23,381 nt of DNA from a virus (IMGVR_UViG_3300043446_000407:1-23381); one strand, 5' to 3'; counted from the stretch's first letter, positions 1 through 6,153 are shown. Numbers and translations: made by a program. The notes: a model not told the origin generated them from the sequence alone.

Positions 1-376
1 CCAGCACGATGACACGGTCGCCAAGGCGCCCGATCAGGTCGACGTTGCCGAACACACCCTCAAGGCCCTTGACGCCCTCGAACGACACCTCGACCTCTTG
101 GTTGAACACCATCTTTTGGTCGGGGTCAATCTGGTCAAGCGCGTCAAGGCAGAACTGGAGCTTGTTGGCCTGATCGTCGGTCAGCTTGTTCTTGGCGATG
201 ACGTCGCCCAGCTCACCATCGGCGAGCAGGTCTTCCATGCAGGCGTGCAGCATGGTGCCTTCGGCGGCGTACTTGCTCTCGACCTGCGGGGGCATCTTCT
301 GAACGAGCGCCACACTGCCGGGGCAGTTGATGACGCGCTTGGCGGTTGACCCGCCGACGATCTTGCTGTGTTGCAT
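1..376 (-). CDS. DUF2800 / RecB-Cas4-like PD-(D/E)XK nuclease, 5' part (runs off left edge)
   Basis: No stop codon occurs before the window edge, so only about the first 125 residues are visible, starting at the ATG at 376-374. A Shine-Dalgarno GGAG lies at 386-383. The N-terminus reads GGSTAKRVINCPGS, followed by YAAEGTMLHACMED, the Gly-Thr-x-x-His...Glu element typical of RecB/Cas4-type nucleases. Near the edge FGNVDLIGR places an Asp where the first catalytic acid of a PD-(D/E)XK fold is expected; the following E-x-K motif would lie outside the window. Phage members of this family (Pfam DUF2800) are thought to act in recombination or replication. It is divergent from the helicase operon, with only about 90 bases of control DNA between them. 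The family assignment is from motif memory and is fairly confident; the substrate is not known. Confidence 0.8.
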   Translation of the reverse strand, partial: MQHSKIVGGSTAKRVINCPGSVALVQKMPPQVESKYAAEGTMLHACMEDLLADGELGDVIAKNKLTDDQANKLQFCLDALDQIDPDQKMVFNQEVEVSFEGVKGLEGVFGNVDLIGRLGDRVIVL

Positions 377-406
377 ATTGGACTCCAGTGGATTGAACGA
401 GGCCCC

Positions 407-437
407 ATTATGGCACAGGTCAGAAAACAGTTGTCAA
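407..437 (-). promoter_or_regulatory. Sigma70-like promoter for the DUF2800 gene
   Basis: On the minus strand a perfect TTGACA (437-432) is followed after 19 bases by CATAAT (412-407), five of six matches to the -10 consensus. The predicted start near 400 gives a leader of about 24 bases that contains the ribosome site of the gene starting at 376. The 19-base spacer is longer than the ideal 17, so this is a moderate prediction. Confidence 0.5.
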
Positions 438-460
438 GAACTTTTTGACAGTGTTATGAT
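431..460 (+). promoter_or_regulatory. Sigma70-like promoter for the nuclease-helicase operon
   Basis: TTGTCA (431-436), an 18-base spacer and TATGAT (455-460) form a good host-type promoter. Transcription would begin around 467, immediately before the ATG at 468, so the message would be almost leaderless. The -35 half overlaps the inverted repeat listed separately. Confidence 0.55.
432..450. promoter_or_regulatory. Inverted repeat shared by the divergent promoters; candidate operator
   Basis: TGTCAA (432-437) and TTGACA (445-450) are perfect inverted arms separated by 7 bases. They form the -35 element of the minus-strand promoter and overlap the -35 and spacer of the plus-strand promoter. 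A dimeric regulator bound here could control both directions at once. The symmetry may also follow simply from the -35 elements themselves. Confidence 0.4.
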
Positions 461-467
461 GCGGCGC

Positions 468-755
468 ATGGAACGAGACATCGAAACCTACTTTTGCCAA
501 ATGACGGCCGTCCGGTTGGGCGGCCGCGCGTACAAGTTCACCAGCCCGGCCAACCGGGGCGTGAGCGACCGCGTCGTGTGCCTGCCTGACGGTAGCACAT
601 GGTTCGTCGAGATCAAGGCCCCCACGGGGCGCCTCTCGCCGTTGCAGCGGCACTTCCGCGAGGACATGGCCCGGCTCAAGCAACGCTACGCCTGCCTGTG
701 GTCGCGCGAAGACGTTCTCAACTGGATACTGGAGCGCGAACGTGAAGCTGCGTGA
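468..755 (+). CDS. VRR-NUC domain nuclease
   Basis: A 95-residue single-domain protein of the VRR-NUC family (a PD-(D/E)XK fold), which cuts branched or structured DNA in many phages. The visible active-site pattern is complete: NRGVSDRVV (Asp34), then FVEIKAP (Glu48, Lys50), then LSPLQ (Gln60), with an early Glu in MERDIE. The ATG at 468 is chosen because family members typically begin with a Met-x-x-(Asp/Glu)-Ile-Glu stretch at this point. Upstream ATGs at 456 and 459 overlap the predicted -10 box and would not lie in the message. No Shine-Dalgarno precedes 468. The 3' end overlaps the helicase start by 14 bases, so the two are likely co-translated. Proposed role: nuclease partner of the helicase in phage replication or recombination. 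Confidence 0.88.
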   Translation: MERDIETYFCQMTAVRLGGRAYKFTSPANRGVSDRVVCLPDGSTWFVEIKAPTGRLSPLQRHFREDMARLKQRYACLWSREDVLNWILEREREAA

Positions 756-2034
756 CTACCAAGAAGAAGCCGCCGACTTTCTGTTCGAGCATGACCGCGC
801 CATGATGCTGGCGTGGGTCGGCGCGGGCAAGACGGCCACGGCGCTCACGGCCATGCAGGATATGGTGCGTGAGGGGCTGGTGACGCGCTGGCTGGTGGTG
901 GCGCCCAAGCGCGTGGCGACGACGGTCTGGCCGGTTGAGCTGCCGAAATGGGCGCCGGGGCTGACGATGTCTTTGTGCGTTGGCACACCACGCGAGCGTT
1001 TGGTCGCCTACGCCGCAGACACGCAGGTCATGGTCATCAACTATGACAACTTGCAGTGGCTGTCTGAGCTGAACAACAACTTCGACGCCGTGGTGTTCGA
1101 TGAGCTGACCAAGCTCAAGAACCCCAGCGGCAAGCGCTTCAAGGCTATTGAGAAGCTGCTCAAGCCCATCAACATCCGTTGGGGCCTGACCGGATCGTTC
1201 ACCAGCAACGGACTGGAGGATGTCTTCGGCCAGTGCAAGATCGTCGACCAGAAGCTGCTGGGCCGCAGCAAGGGCGCGTTCATGCAGCAGTACTTCCTGC
1301 TGTCGACCTACGGCGGGTACGACGAGTGGTCGCCGCGCCCCGGCGCGTTGGAGCTGGTGATGCAGCGCATCAAGCCGGCCACCTATGTGCTGGAGCCGGG
1401 CGTCTACACCGATACGCTGCCGCCGCTGCACACGGTTGAGCTGCGCGTCGAGCTGGAGGATCGCCAACCCTACGAGACGATGAAGAAAGACTTCATCGTG
1501 CAGTTCCCTGACACCGCCGCCGTGGCCCAGAACGCCGCCGTGGTGACGCAGAAACTGCAACAGATGTCGTCTGGGTTCGTCTACACGCCCGAGCCGCATT
1601 GGTTCAGCACGCACAAGTTCGACGCGCTCGATGACCTTCTGGAAGAAAACCAACATGTCAACACCATCATCGTCTACAACTTCAAAGAAGAGCTTGCCGA
1701 ACTCAAGCGACGCTATCCTCACCTCACCACAGTGGACGATGTTGGTGCCATTGAACGATGGAACGCCGGCGTGGTTCCACTACTGGCAGTGCACCCGAAA
1801 TCCGCAGGTCATGGCCTTAACTTACAGCACGGAGGCAGACACATGGTCTTTCTGTCCCTGCCGTGGAGTCTTGAGCTTTACGAACAGACCGTTGGGCGAC
1901 TGCACCGTTCCGGCCAGCGACACGACGTCTGGTGCTACGTCCTGATGACGGAGAAGACCGTGGACGAGCGCATCTGGGCGGCGCTGCACAACAAGCGCGC
2001 CATCAGCAACGTAGCAATGGAGGAACTCAAGTGA
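742..2034 (+). CDS. SNF2-family DEAD/DEAH-type helicase/ATPase
   Basis: A 430-residue superfamily 2 ATPase of the small phage SNF2 type. Motif I (Walker A) is GAGKT at residues 27-31. Motif II is DELT (120-123) instead of DEAH. Motif III is LTGS (149-152). Motif V is SAGHGLNLQ (354-362) and motif VI QTVGRLHRSGQ (382-392), the hallmark of SNF2/Swi2-like proteins. Both RecA-like lobes are therefore present and intact, with no accessory domain. The start is a GTG at 742 with GGAG at 731-734, inside the end of the VRR-NUC gene. Phages often pair this helicase with VRR-NUC, which suggests a joint role in replication fork or recombination intermediate processing. The final codons overlap the GTG of the next gene. 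Confidence 0.92.
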   Translation: MKLRDYQEEAADFLFEHDRAMMLAWVGAGKTATALTAMQDMVREGLVTRWLVVAPKRVATTVWPVELPKWAPGLTMSLCVGTPRERLVAYAADTQVMVINYDNLQWLSELNNNFDAVVFDELTKLKNPSGKRFKAIEKLLKPINIRWGLTGSFTSNGLEDVFGQCKIVDQKLLGRSKGAFMQQYFLLSTYGGYDEWSPRPGALELVMQRIKPATYVLEPGVYTDTLPPLHTVELRVELEDRQPYETMKKDFIVQFPDTAAVAQNAAVVTQKLQQMSSGFVYTPEPHWFSTHKFDALDDLLEENQHVNTIIVYNFKEELAELKRRYPHLTTVDDVGAIERWNAGVVPLLAVHPKSAGHGLNLQHGGRHMVFLSLPWSLELYEQTVGRLHRSGQRHDVWCYVLMTEKTVDERIWAALHNKRAISNVAMEELK

Positions 2035-2228
2035 TCAAAGATGAAGAGCTGATCGAGATGATCCGCGCGGCCGCCACCGAGCGCCTGCCGATTGCGGTGA
2101 TGACGGTCAAGGAGATGCGCCAGTTCGCGCAGAAGGTAGCGATGGAATGCGCCCTGATCTCCGCAGTGCCCGGCCTGACCCCCGACGACATCATCCGCAC
2201 GATAAAGGAGCGCTATGACCTCAAGTAA
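2031..2228 (+). CDS. Small hypothetical protein (65 aa)
   Basis: Reading begins at a GTG (2031) that overlaps the helicase stop as GTGA, with a strong GGAGG at 2019-2023. The product is a mostly helical, charged protein (starts IKDEELIEMIRAAATERL, ends IIRTIKERYDLK) without cysteines in metal-binding spacing or membrane segments. I do not recognise a family. The tight overlaps on both sides (GTGA upstream, 14 bases into the next gene) indicate a real member of the operon, most likely an accessory to replication or host takeover. Confidence 0.65.
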   Translation: MIKDEELIEMIRAAATERLPIAVMTVKEMRQFAQKVAMECALISAVPGLTPDDIIRTIKERYDLK

Positions 2229-2406
2229 ATTGAAACTGTGGAAGGCCAAACTAAAGGCCGCCCGCGCCGACGAGCGCCAGTGGGCGCGCGTCTACAACCG
2301 CGCCGAGAAGGCCATGCTGCGCATCGGGCGCGAGATCGACGAACTGGAGAAGAAGATTGAAACTGAATTGGCGAAAGCTGAACAAAGACCTCGCGCTGCT
2401 CAGTGA
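2215..2406 (+). CDS. Small coiled-coil hypothetical protein (63 aa)
   Basis: The ATG at 2215 has AAGGAG a few bases upstream and overlaps the preceding gene by 14 bases. The protein is a lysine- and arginine-rich single helix with heptad-like spacing (RIGREIDELEKKIETELAKA) and probably forms a coiled coil. No family recognised. Its 3' end is overlapped for 50 bases by the next gene in another frame. Confidence 0.6.
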   Translation: MTSSKLKLWKAKLKAARADERQWARVYNRAEKAMLRIGREIDELEKKIETELAKAEQRPRAAQ

Positions 2407-2548
2407 AGAGCAAGTGCTGACGCTGCTCAACGAAGAGCGCGTAGGCGCGCGCAGGATCTCAATTCTTGAGCGCTTGCACCAGCGCTACACCACGCTGCGC
2501 GCAGCCCGGGAGCGCCGCGAGATTCTGAAGGAAGCCCGGGCTCTGTAA
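2357..2548 (+). CDS. Small helical hypothetical protein (63 aa), TTG start
   Basis: This frame has no ATG or GTG that fits; a TTG at 2357 preceded by GGAGAAGAA (2346-2354) is the likely start. The product (begins MKLNWRKLNKDLALLSEEQV) is a basic helical protein with the pattern EERVGARRISILERLHQRY, which resembles small conserved proteins I recall from other phage early regions. It overlaps the previous gene by 50 bases in a different frame, which is unusually long for this operon. Function unknown. Confidence 0.6.
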   Translation: MKLNWRKLNKDLALLSEEQVLTLLNEERVGARRISILERLHQRYTTLRAARERREILKEARAL

Positions 2549-2558
2549 GAGGTACATC

Positions 2559-2762
2559 ATGCGAGATTTGTACGAGGCCATACAGGCATATTTCCGCACG
2601 CCCAGCGCAGAAGTAATAGCGCTGCGTGAGTTGGAGGAGGCCAAACGCAAGCTGCTGGAGGCCCAGTCAGGGCGCGAATACGCCGACTCCATGTGCAAGT
2701 ACCACGAAGCGCGTATAAAGCGCCTGACGGCGTATTTGCACAGTGTGACGGAGGTGAAATGA
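2559..2762 (+). CDS. Small hypothetical coiled-coil protein (67 aa)
   Basis: The ATG at 2559 follows AGAGG and lies 10 bases after the previous stop. The product is charged and helical (residues 22-45, RELEEAKRKLLEAQ onward, look like a coiled coil) with a single cysteine. Its stop overlaps the ATG of the zinc-ribbon gene as ATGA, so translation of the two is probably coupled. No family recognised. Confidence 0.6.
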   Translation: MRDLYEAIQAYFRTPSAEVIALRELEEAKRKLLEAQSGREYADSMCKYHEARIKRLTAYLHSVTEVK

Positions 2763-2953
2763 AATGCCCGGTATGCGGAACGTGGACAACGGTTTTGGAG
2801 ACAAGAGGGACGCGCCGGCGCCGGGAGTGCGCGAACCTGCACAAGTTCGTTACCCTCGAAAGCGTCGTGAAGGTTGGCCCTTTCGCTTCTACCAAGAAGG
2901 CGGCAGAATCTACGAGAACTATCCACCCCGTCGGGAGCGAAAGCCGAGTCTAG
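2759..2953 (+). CDS. NrdR-like zinc-ribbon protein (64 aa)
   Basis: The ATG at 2759 overlaps the upstream stop and has GGAGG at 2750-2754. The N-terminus MKCPVCGTWTTVLETR followed by RRRRECANLHKF closely follows the zinc ribbon of NrdR (CPxCG...RRRxEC..C..RF), but the fourth ligand appears to be His28 in place of Cys. The ATP-cone domain of NrdR is absent, so this is a free-standing ribbon, possibly a nucleic-acid or protein binder. The C-terminal half (after residue 36) shows no motif. An overlapping frame (2764-2979) is rejected. Confidence 0.75.
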   Translation: MKCPVCGTWTTVLETRGTRRRRECANLHKFVTLESVVKVGPFASTKKAAESTRTIHPVGSESRV

Positions 2954-2975
2954 ACGACCTTGAGGAAGCGCTGAT

Positions 2976-3218
2976 GTGAACTGCTGTGACGACTTCGGAC
3001 AGTGCCATCAGGGGTTCAATTGCCCCGTCAGGTCATTTTGTTTTGCGGCTGTAGAACAGCGTGCGGTCGCCGAACAGATAAAACCCGACCGCTGCCGCAA
3101 AGTTGTCGACCGTATCGCTGGCCTGCCCTTGCAGTTTAAGCGTCGCCCATGTGCCCAGAACGATGGCGGCAACGCCGGGGCGCATGAGGCGCACAGCGGC
3201 CTCGACCCACGGATATGA
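2976..3218 (+). CDS. Possible Cys-rich small ORF overlapping the holin gene antisense
   Basis: A GTG at 2976 preceded by GAGGAAG (2962-2968) opens an 80-codon frame. Its first 18 residues, MNCCDDFGQCHQGFNCPV, resemble the start of small phage proteins with the pattern C-D-x-G-x-C-x-Q-G-x-x-C-P-V-R. After residue 20 the frame runs antisense to the last 186 bases of the holin gene and has no recognisable character. It may be a real gene whose tail was replaced when the two operons came to abut, or a remnant. The N-terminus is more credible than the whole. Confidence 0.4.
   Translation: MNCCDDFGQCHQGFNCPVRSFCFAAVEQRAVAEQIKPDRCRKVVDRIAGLPLQFKRRPCAQNDGGNAGAHEAHSGLDPRI
3011..3026. terminator. Weak hairpin between convergent operons
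   Basis: GGGG (3011-3014) and CCCC (3023-3026) pair around an 8-base loop, and a T-rich stretch (ATTTTGTTTT) begins about 9 bases downstream on the plus strand. This is the only hairpin seen at the junction where the two operons meet and could serve as a poor terminator. The distance to the T-run and the short stem make it doubtful. Confidence 0.2.
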
Positions 3219-3401
3219 GGGGTTGGAGCCGCCCGCCTCGTTCATGGCCTTGAACATGTCCAGATCGAGCTGGCGCATCTTGACGTACTCATCGACGTTG
3301 ACGGGCTTGTAGCCGTCCGTTTGGATGAATCGCCCTATAAGGGATTTCCCCAAGTCAACCGCCAGCGGCCCAAGCGCGGCGAGTATGGTCACTGGATCCA
3401 T
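3033..3401 (-). CDS. Holin, GTA 3TM-like (122 aa)
   Basis: The last gene of the late operon. The C-terminal part (YPWVEAAVRLMRPGVAAIVLG then DNFAAAVGFYLFGDRTLFY) matches the pattern of the three-TM holin family found in gene transfer agents and many phages (GTA_holin_3TM). Hydrophobic segments lie at about residues 5-17, 75-92 and 100-112. The start chosen is the ATG at 3401, overlapping the endolysin stop as TGATG; a longer upstream extension to 3470 would run inside the endolysin gene and has no support. It would open the inner membrane so that the endopeptidase reaches the cell wall. Confidence 0.75.
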   Translation of the reverse strand: MDPVTILAALGPLAVDLGKSLIGRFIQTDGYKPVNVDEYVKMRQLDLDMFKAMNEAGGSNPSYPWVEAAVRLMRPGVAAIVLGTWATLKLQGQASDTVDNFAAAVGFYLFGDRTLFYSRKTK

Positions 3402-3784
3402 CAGGGGTACTCCTCCCACGGCAGTTGAAAGTGAGGGCCGTCCTTGAACCGCACCCAATCGCCGCCCCACTCAATCGGCACTTTGACCTGCGCGGCAGCG
3501 GTCTTCATGGCCGACGCGATCTTGTAGTACAGCGGCCAATCCCAACGCACCTCGTCGTCCACCCACGCGCCTAGATCGACGGCGTGGCCCGTCAGATGGC
3601 GGCTGTTCATGGTCTGGCTGGCACCGGCGTCTACCAGCGCTCGCTGCCGCTCAGGCGACCGCAGCCCCTCCAGCACGGTGAAGTCCACCGGCGTAATCTG
3701 AATCGCTCGCTCGACCACTTTGACAAGGTCAGGATGCACGCCCTTGAGGCGCGACACTGACCGAGGGCCGAGCTTGAACGTCAT
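3401..3784 (-). CDS. Endolysin, M15-family L-alanyl-D-glutamate-type peptidase
   Basis: A 127-residue single-domain zinc peptidase of the VanY/M15 group, like the T5 endolysin. The zinc ligands are visible as SRHLTGHAVDL (His63, Asp70) and DGPHF (His118), with Asp115 as the expected catalytic base; the His-x6-Asp and Asp-x2-His spacings match the family. No signal peptide or cell-wall-binding domain is seen, so export depends on a holin. The start overlaps the stop of the 59-aa gene (ATGA) and the end overlaps the holin start, making a tightly coupled lysis unit. It would cleave peptide cross-bridges of the host peptidoglycan. Confidence 0.92.
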   Translation of the reverse strand: MTFKLGPRSVSRLKGVHPDLVKVVERAIQITPVDFTVLEGLRSPERQRALVDAGASQTMNSRHLTGHAVDLGAWVDDEVRWDWPLYYKIASAMKTAAAQVKVPIEWGGDWVRFKDGPHFQLPWEEYP

Positions 3785-3960
3785 TTCTTCATCTTGCGCA
3801 GGGTCTGCGCAAGGCGGGCGCGCTGGCCGGTCTTGCCGCCCTTCTCAGCGGCCTTGGCGAGCTTACCAGCGGGAATCTTCTCGCCTTCCTTGACGCCCAA
3901 CGTCTTGCGCAGCGCGCCCGGCTTCTTGATGGCGCCCGCGATCCAGTTCTTCGTTGCCAT
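3781..3960 (-). CDS. Small basic conserved phage protein (59 aa)
   Basis: The ATG at 3960 has a perfect AGGAGG upstream. The product begins MATKNWIAGAIKKPGALRKT and continues GEKIPAGKLAKAAEKGGK; I recall near-identical small Lys/Ala/Gly-rich proteins in many phage genomes. It has no membrane segment. Its stop overlaps the endolysin ATG (ATGA), so it is translationally linked to lysis, but the same type of protein is also found in structural operons. DNA- or virion-binding is possible on charge grounds; function unknown. Confidence 0.75.
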   Translation of the reverse strand: MATKNWIAGAIKKPGALRKTLGVKEGEKIPAGKLAKAAEKGGKTGQRARLAQTLRKMKK

Positions 3961-3969
3961 GTTGGCCTC

Positions 3970-4182
3970 CTAGTGTTTGCCGAGGAAGAACCCCAGCACG
4001 CCCGTCACCAGCGACCATAGGCCGATGCCGAGCCAGATTGCACCTTTGGAACGGCTTGCCATGTCGAGCAACTGTTCCATCTGGCGTTCCATCTTGTCCA
4101 TCTTCTTGTCCATGTCCTGAACCTTCTGCCACAGGACACCGTACTTCACGGGATCAATCTCCGCGCTTCCTTCCAACGCCAT
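3970..4182 (-). CDS. XhlA-like coiled-coil membrane protein (70 aa), possible holin
   Basis: The ATG at 4182, preceded by GAGGTG, is favoured over longer forms that would overlap the upstream gene by over 100 bases. Residues 16-40 (KVQDMDKKMDKMERQMEQLL) form a coiled coil and residues 48-67 (AIWLGIGLWSLVTGVLGFFL) one membrane helix, ending in GKH. This coiled-coil-then-single-TM plan fits XhlA/hemolysin-type proteins, which assist holins. Its position at the head of the lysis genes supports a lysis role. It could instead be a virion-associated membrane protein. Confidence 0.65.
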   Translation of the reverse strand: MALEGSAEIDPVKYGVLWQKVQDMDKKMDKMERQMEQLLDMASRSKGAIWLGIGLWSLVTGVLGFFLGKH

Positions 4183-4184
4183 AG

Positions 4185-6143
4185 TCACCTCGCCAACGCA
4201 TTCACGGGCGCTTGCGGCGCCAGATTGTTGATGGGAGGCATCTCGGGGTTTTCCACCGCGCCTCCGACGCCCATTGCGGCCTTCGGCGTAGCTGCGCGCA
4301 GCGCTGCCCAAGTCGCAGGATCATTGATAGCCTTCAGCACCTTGACTCGCTCGTCGCCGGGCAACATACCTAGCAGCTCGTCAAACGACTTGGCCGACAG
4401 GGATGCTTCGGCCATCGTCTTAATGGTCTTCTCGCCAACGCGGGTGCCCAACGTGTCCAGCACCTTGTTGGCCGTGGTCGCCAACACGTTGAAGATGTTG
4501 GGTAGCCGGTAGTTCGGCAGCTCGTCCTTGAGGAGCTGCGTCGCGCGCTGCTGGCCGGCGCTGATCTGCTGGCCGATGGCGGCCTCGGTTTCGAGCTGCC
4601 GTGCCACATCTCGCACCTTGGCAAGCTGCTCGGGAGTCAACACCTCGGTCAGCGACTCAAAGCGAGCGCCGCCTCGACCGCCGGCGCGCTTGAGCATGGC
4701 CTCCTCGCCTCGGCCCAGCACGTTGAGGAACGGCCCGATGCGCTCGCCGCCGCCGGGCTTCTCCAACACCGACACCATCTCCTTCAGCACCTGCGCCTGA
4801 TTCACGGGCGCGGACATGTCGGAGAAGATCTGGCGCGCTTTGCCGTAGTCGGGCACTTTCGTCTCAAAGACCTTGACGTAGTCGTCCAGCAACTTGCGGG
4901 CGGCAAGCTGGGTATCACGCCCAGCGCCGGTCGTGGCCGTCGGCCCATAGGCGATGTCTCCCAACGCCCGCTTGATGTAGTGCAGCGACTCGCCGGTGAT
5001 CTCGGCCGTCTGCCCGGGCACCTCACGCATGATGGGCTTGCCCGCAGCGTCCAACATACCCGTCTCAACCATCTTGGCCGGCGTGGTCTTGCCCATGATG
5101 AAGGGCCGCCCCTCCATCTTGGCAATGTTGGCGGCTTGCGCCAACGTGCCCTCGGGCATCCGAGAGATGACGTCGACCAGCTCGGCGTCAACAGGGACGA
5201 CAGCCTTGTCGGCGGCTTTATAGAAGGGATCGGCCGCCGCCTTGCGGGCCTTGACCGCCGCCTCCAGATCCGGCGTCACGCCTCGAATCGTTGATTTGCG
5301 TGCAGCTTCTTGGCTGGCCTCGATGGCCGCGCGGGTGTCCACCGCAGCGGTCTTCTTGATCGTCTTCTCAATCGTGGCCTGCGCGCTGGGTGAAATCACG
5401 CCGCCCTGCGCCATCGCTTGCTGTGCCGTCAGCCCTTGCGCCTCGGGCGCTTGCAGCGCCGCGCGGGCAGCAGCGACCTGCTCAGGCGTGCCGAGCGACT
5501 CGCGGGCCGTGCGAGCGGCCAACTGGTTGGGCAGCTTGGTGATGTCGGCGGCTTTTCCCGCCAACGTGACACCGCCCTGCACCAGCCGATTTACGACCGG
5601 CGCAGCCAGACGACCGCCAACCTCATAGGTAGCGCCTTCGACGACGTTCCCGCCCGCTTGGCGCAGCTCTTGCCCTAATGTCTGTGACGGCGGCTGCAAG
5701 CCAAGCGCCACATCGACAGCACGCAGACCTTGCTTGGCTGCGCCATAACCTAGCGCCGAACCTGCAATACCACCAGCAGCAGTGCCGAACGGCCCCGCGC
5801 CGAACGTGCCGGCCGTGCCGCCGACTAGGCCGCCCCCGACGCCCCCAAGCATCTCGACGGTCGGGCCGACCATCTGGCGCGTGGTGACAGCGGCCTTGTA
5901 CAGGCCGGGGTACTCGGACGCCCATGCAGGCGGCTGCGCCCGGGGGCCGGGCATTCCTTCGGGCTCGGCCGCGCGCGGCTGGGCCACGCCGAACTTGATG
6001 CGGATGGCCTCCTGCGTCGCGGCGTTCGCCTTGGCGTAGTTGGGATCCTGCGGCGCGTACTTGTCGAAGATGGCGCGCTTGGTCGCCTCGTTCGCGTTGA
6101 CGAAGTTCGGGTCTTGGATGATGTCAGCGAGCGCGGCAGCCAT
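4185..6143 (-). CDS. Ejection (internal virion) protein, gp16-like by position and size (652 aa)
   Basis: The largest of three consecutive candidate ejection proteins; P22 gp16 is about 609 residues and occupies the same place. The N-terminus has a tandem repeat (DPNFVNANEATKRAIF at 11 onward, DPNYAKANAATQEAIR at 33 onward). Residues 99-140 form a long glycine-zipper stretch (GGVGGGLVGGTAG, GGIAGSALGYG) likely to insert in membranes. The remainder is long, alanine-rich and probably helical with no enzyme motif found; in particular I see no lytic transglycosylase signature. The ATG has AAGGAGG upstream. Such proteins are packed in the capsid and ejected with the DNA to cross the host envelope. 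Assignment rests on synteny, length and character, not on a recognised domain. Confidence 0.65.
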   Translation of the reverse strand: MAAALADIIQDPNFVNANEATKRAIFDKYAPQDPNYAKANAATQEAIRIKFGVAQPRAAEPEGMPGPRAQPPAWASEYPGLYKAAVTTRQMVGPTVEMLGGVGGGLVGGTAGTFGAGPFGTAAGGIAGSALGYGAAKQGLRAVDVALGLQPPSQTLGQELRQAGGNVVEGATYEVGGRLAAPVVNRLVQGGVTLAGKAADITKLPNQLAARTARESLGTPEQVAAARAALQAPEAQGLTAQQAMAQGGVISPSAQATIEKTIKKTAAVDTRAAIEASQEAARKSTIRGVTPDLEAAVKARKAAADPFYKAADKAVVPVDAELVDVISRMPEGTLAQAANIAKMEGRPFIMGKTTPAKMVETGMLDAAGKPIMREVPGQTAEITGESLHYIKRALGDIAYGPTATTGAGRDTQLAARKLLDDYVKVFETKVPDYGKARQIFSDMSAPVNQAQVLKEMVSVLEKPGGGERIGPFLNVLGRGEEAMLKRAGGRGGARFESLTEVLTPEQLAKVRDVARQLETEAAIGQQISAGQQRATQLLKDELPNYRLPNIFNVLATTANKVLDTLGTRVGEKTIKTMAEASLSAKSFDELLGMLPGDERVKVLKAINDPATWAALRAATPKAAMGVGGAVENPEMPPINNLAPQAPVNALAR

Positions 6144-6153
6144 GTCGCCCTCC

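Noticed and set aside
327-467. Upstream extension of the VRR-NUC frame to 327
   Set aside because: It runs through the divergent promoter region and opposite the DUF2800 start; homologues typically begin at the position corresponding to 468.
718-1722. 334-codon minus-strand frame opposite the helicase
   Set aside because: Antisense to a gene with complete helicase motifs; low-complexity His/Arg/Leu composition typical of high-G+C shadow frames.
2764-2979. Alternative 71-codon plus frame over the zinc-ribbon gene
   Set aside because: The overlapping frame has the CPVCG zinc-ribbon signature, a better ribosome site and an ATGA coupling; this one has neither motif nor a close ribosome site.
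3033-3470. Longer start for the holin at 3470
   Set aside because: The extra residues lie inside the endolysin coding sequence; ATG 3401 overlaps the endolysin stop and fits family length.
3970-4311. Longer start for the XhlA-like gene at 4311
   Set aside because: It would overlap the ejection gene by more than 100 bases; ATG 4182 has GAGGTG upstream and follows the previous stop by 2 bases.
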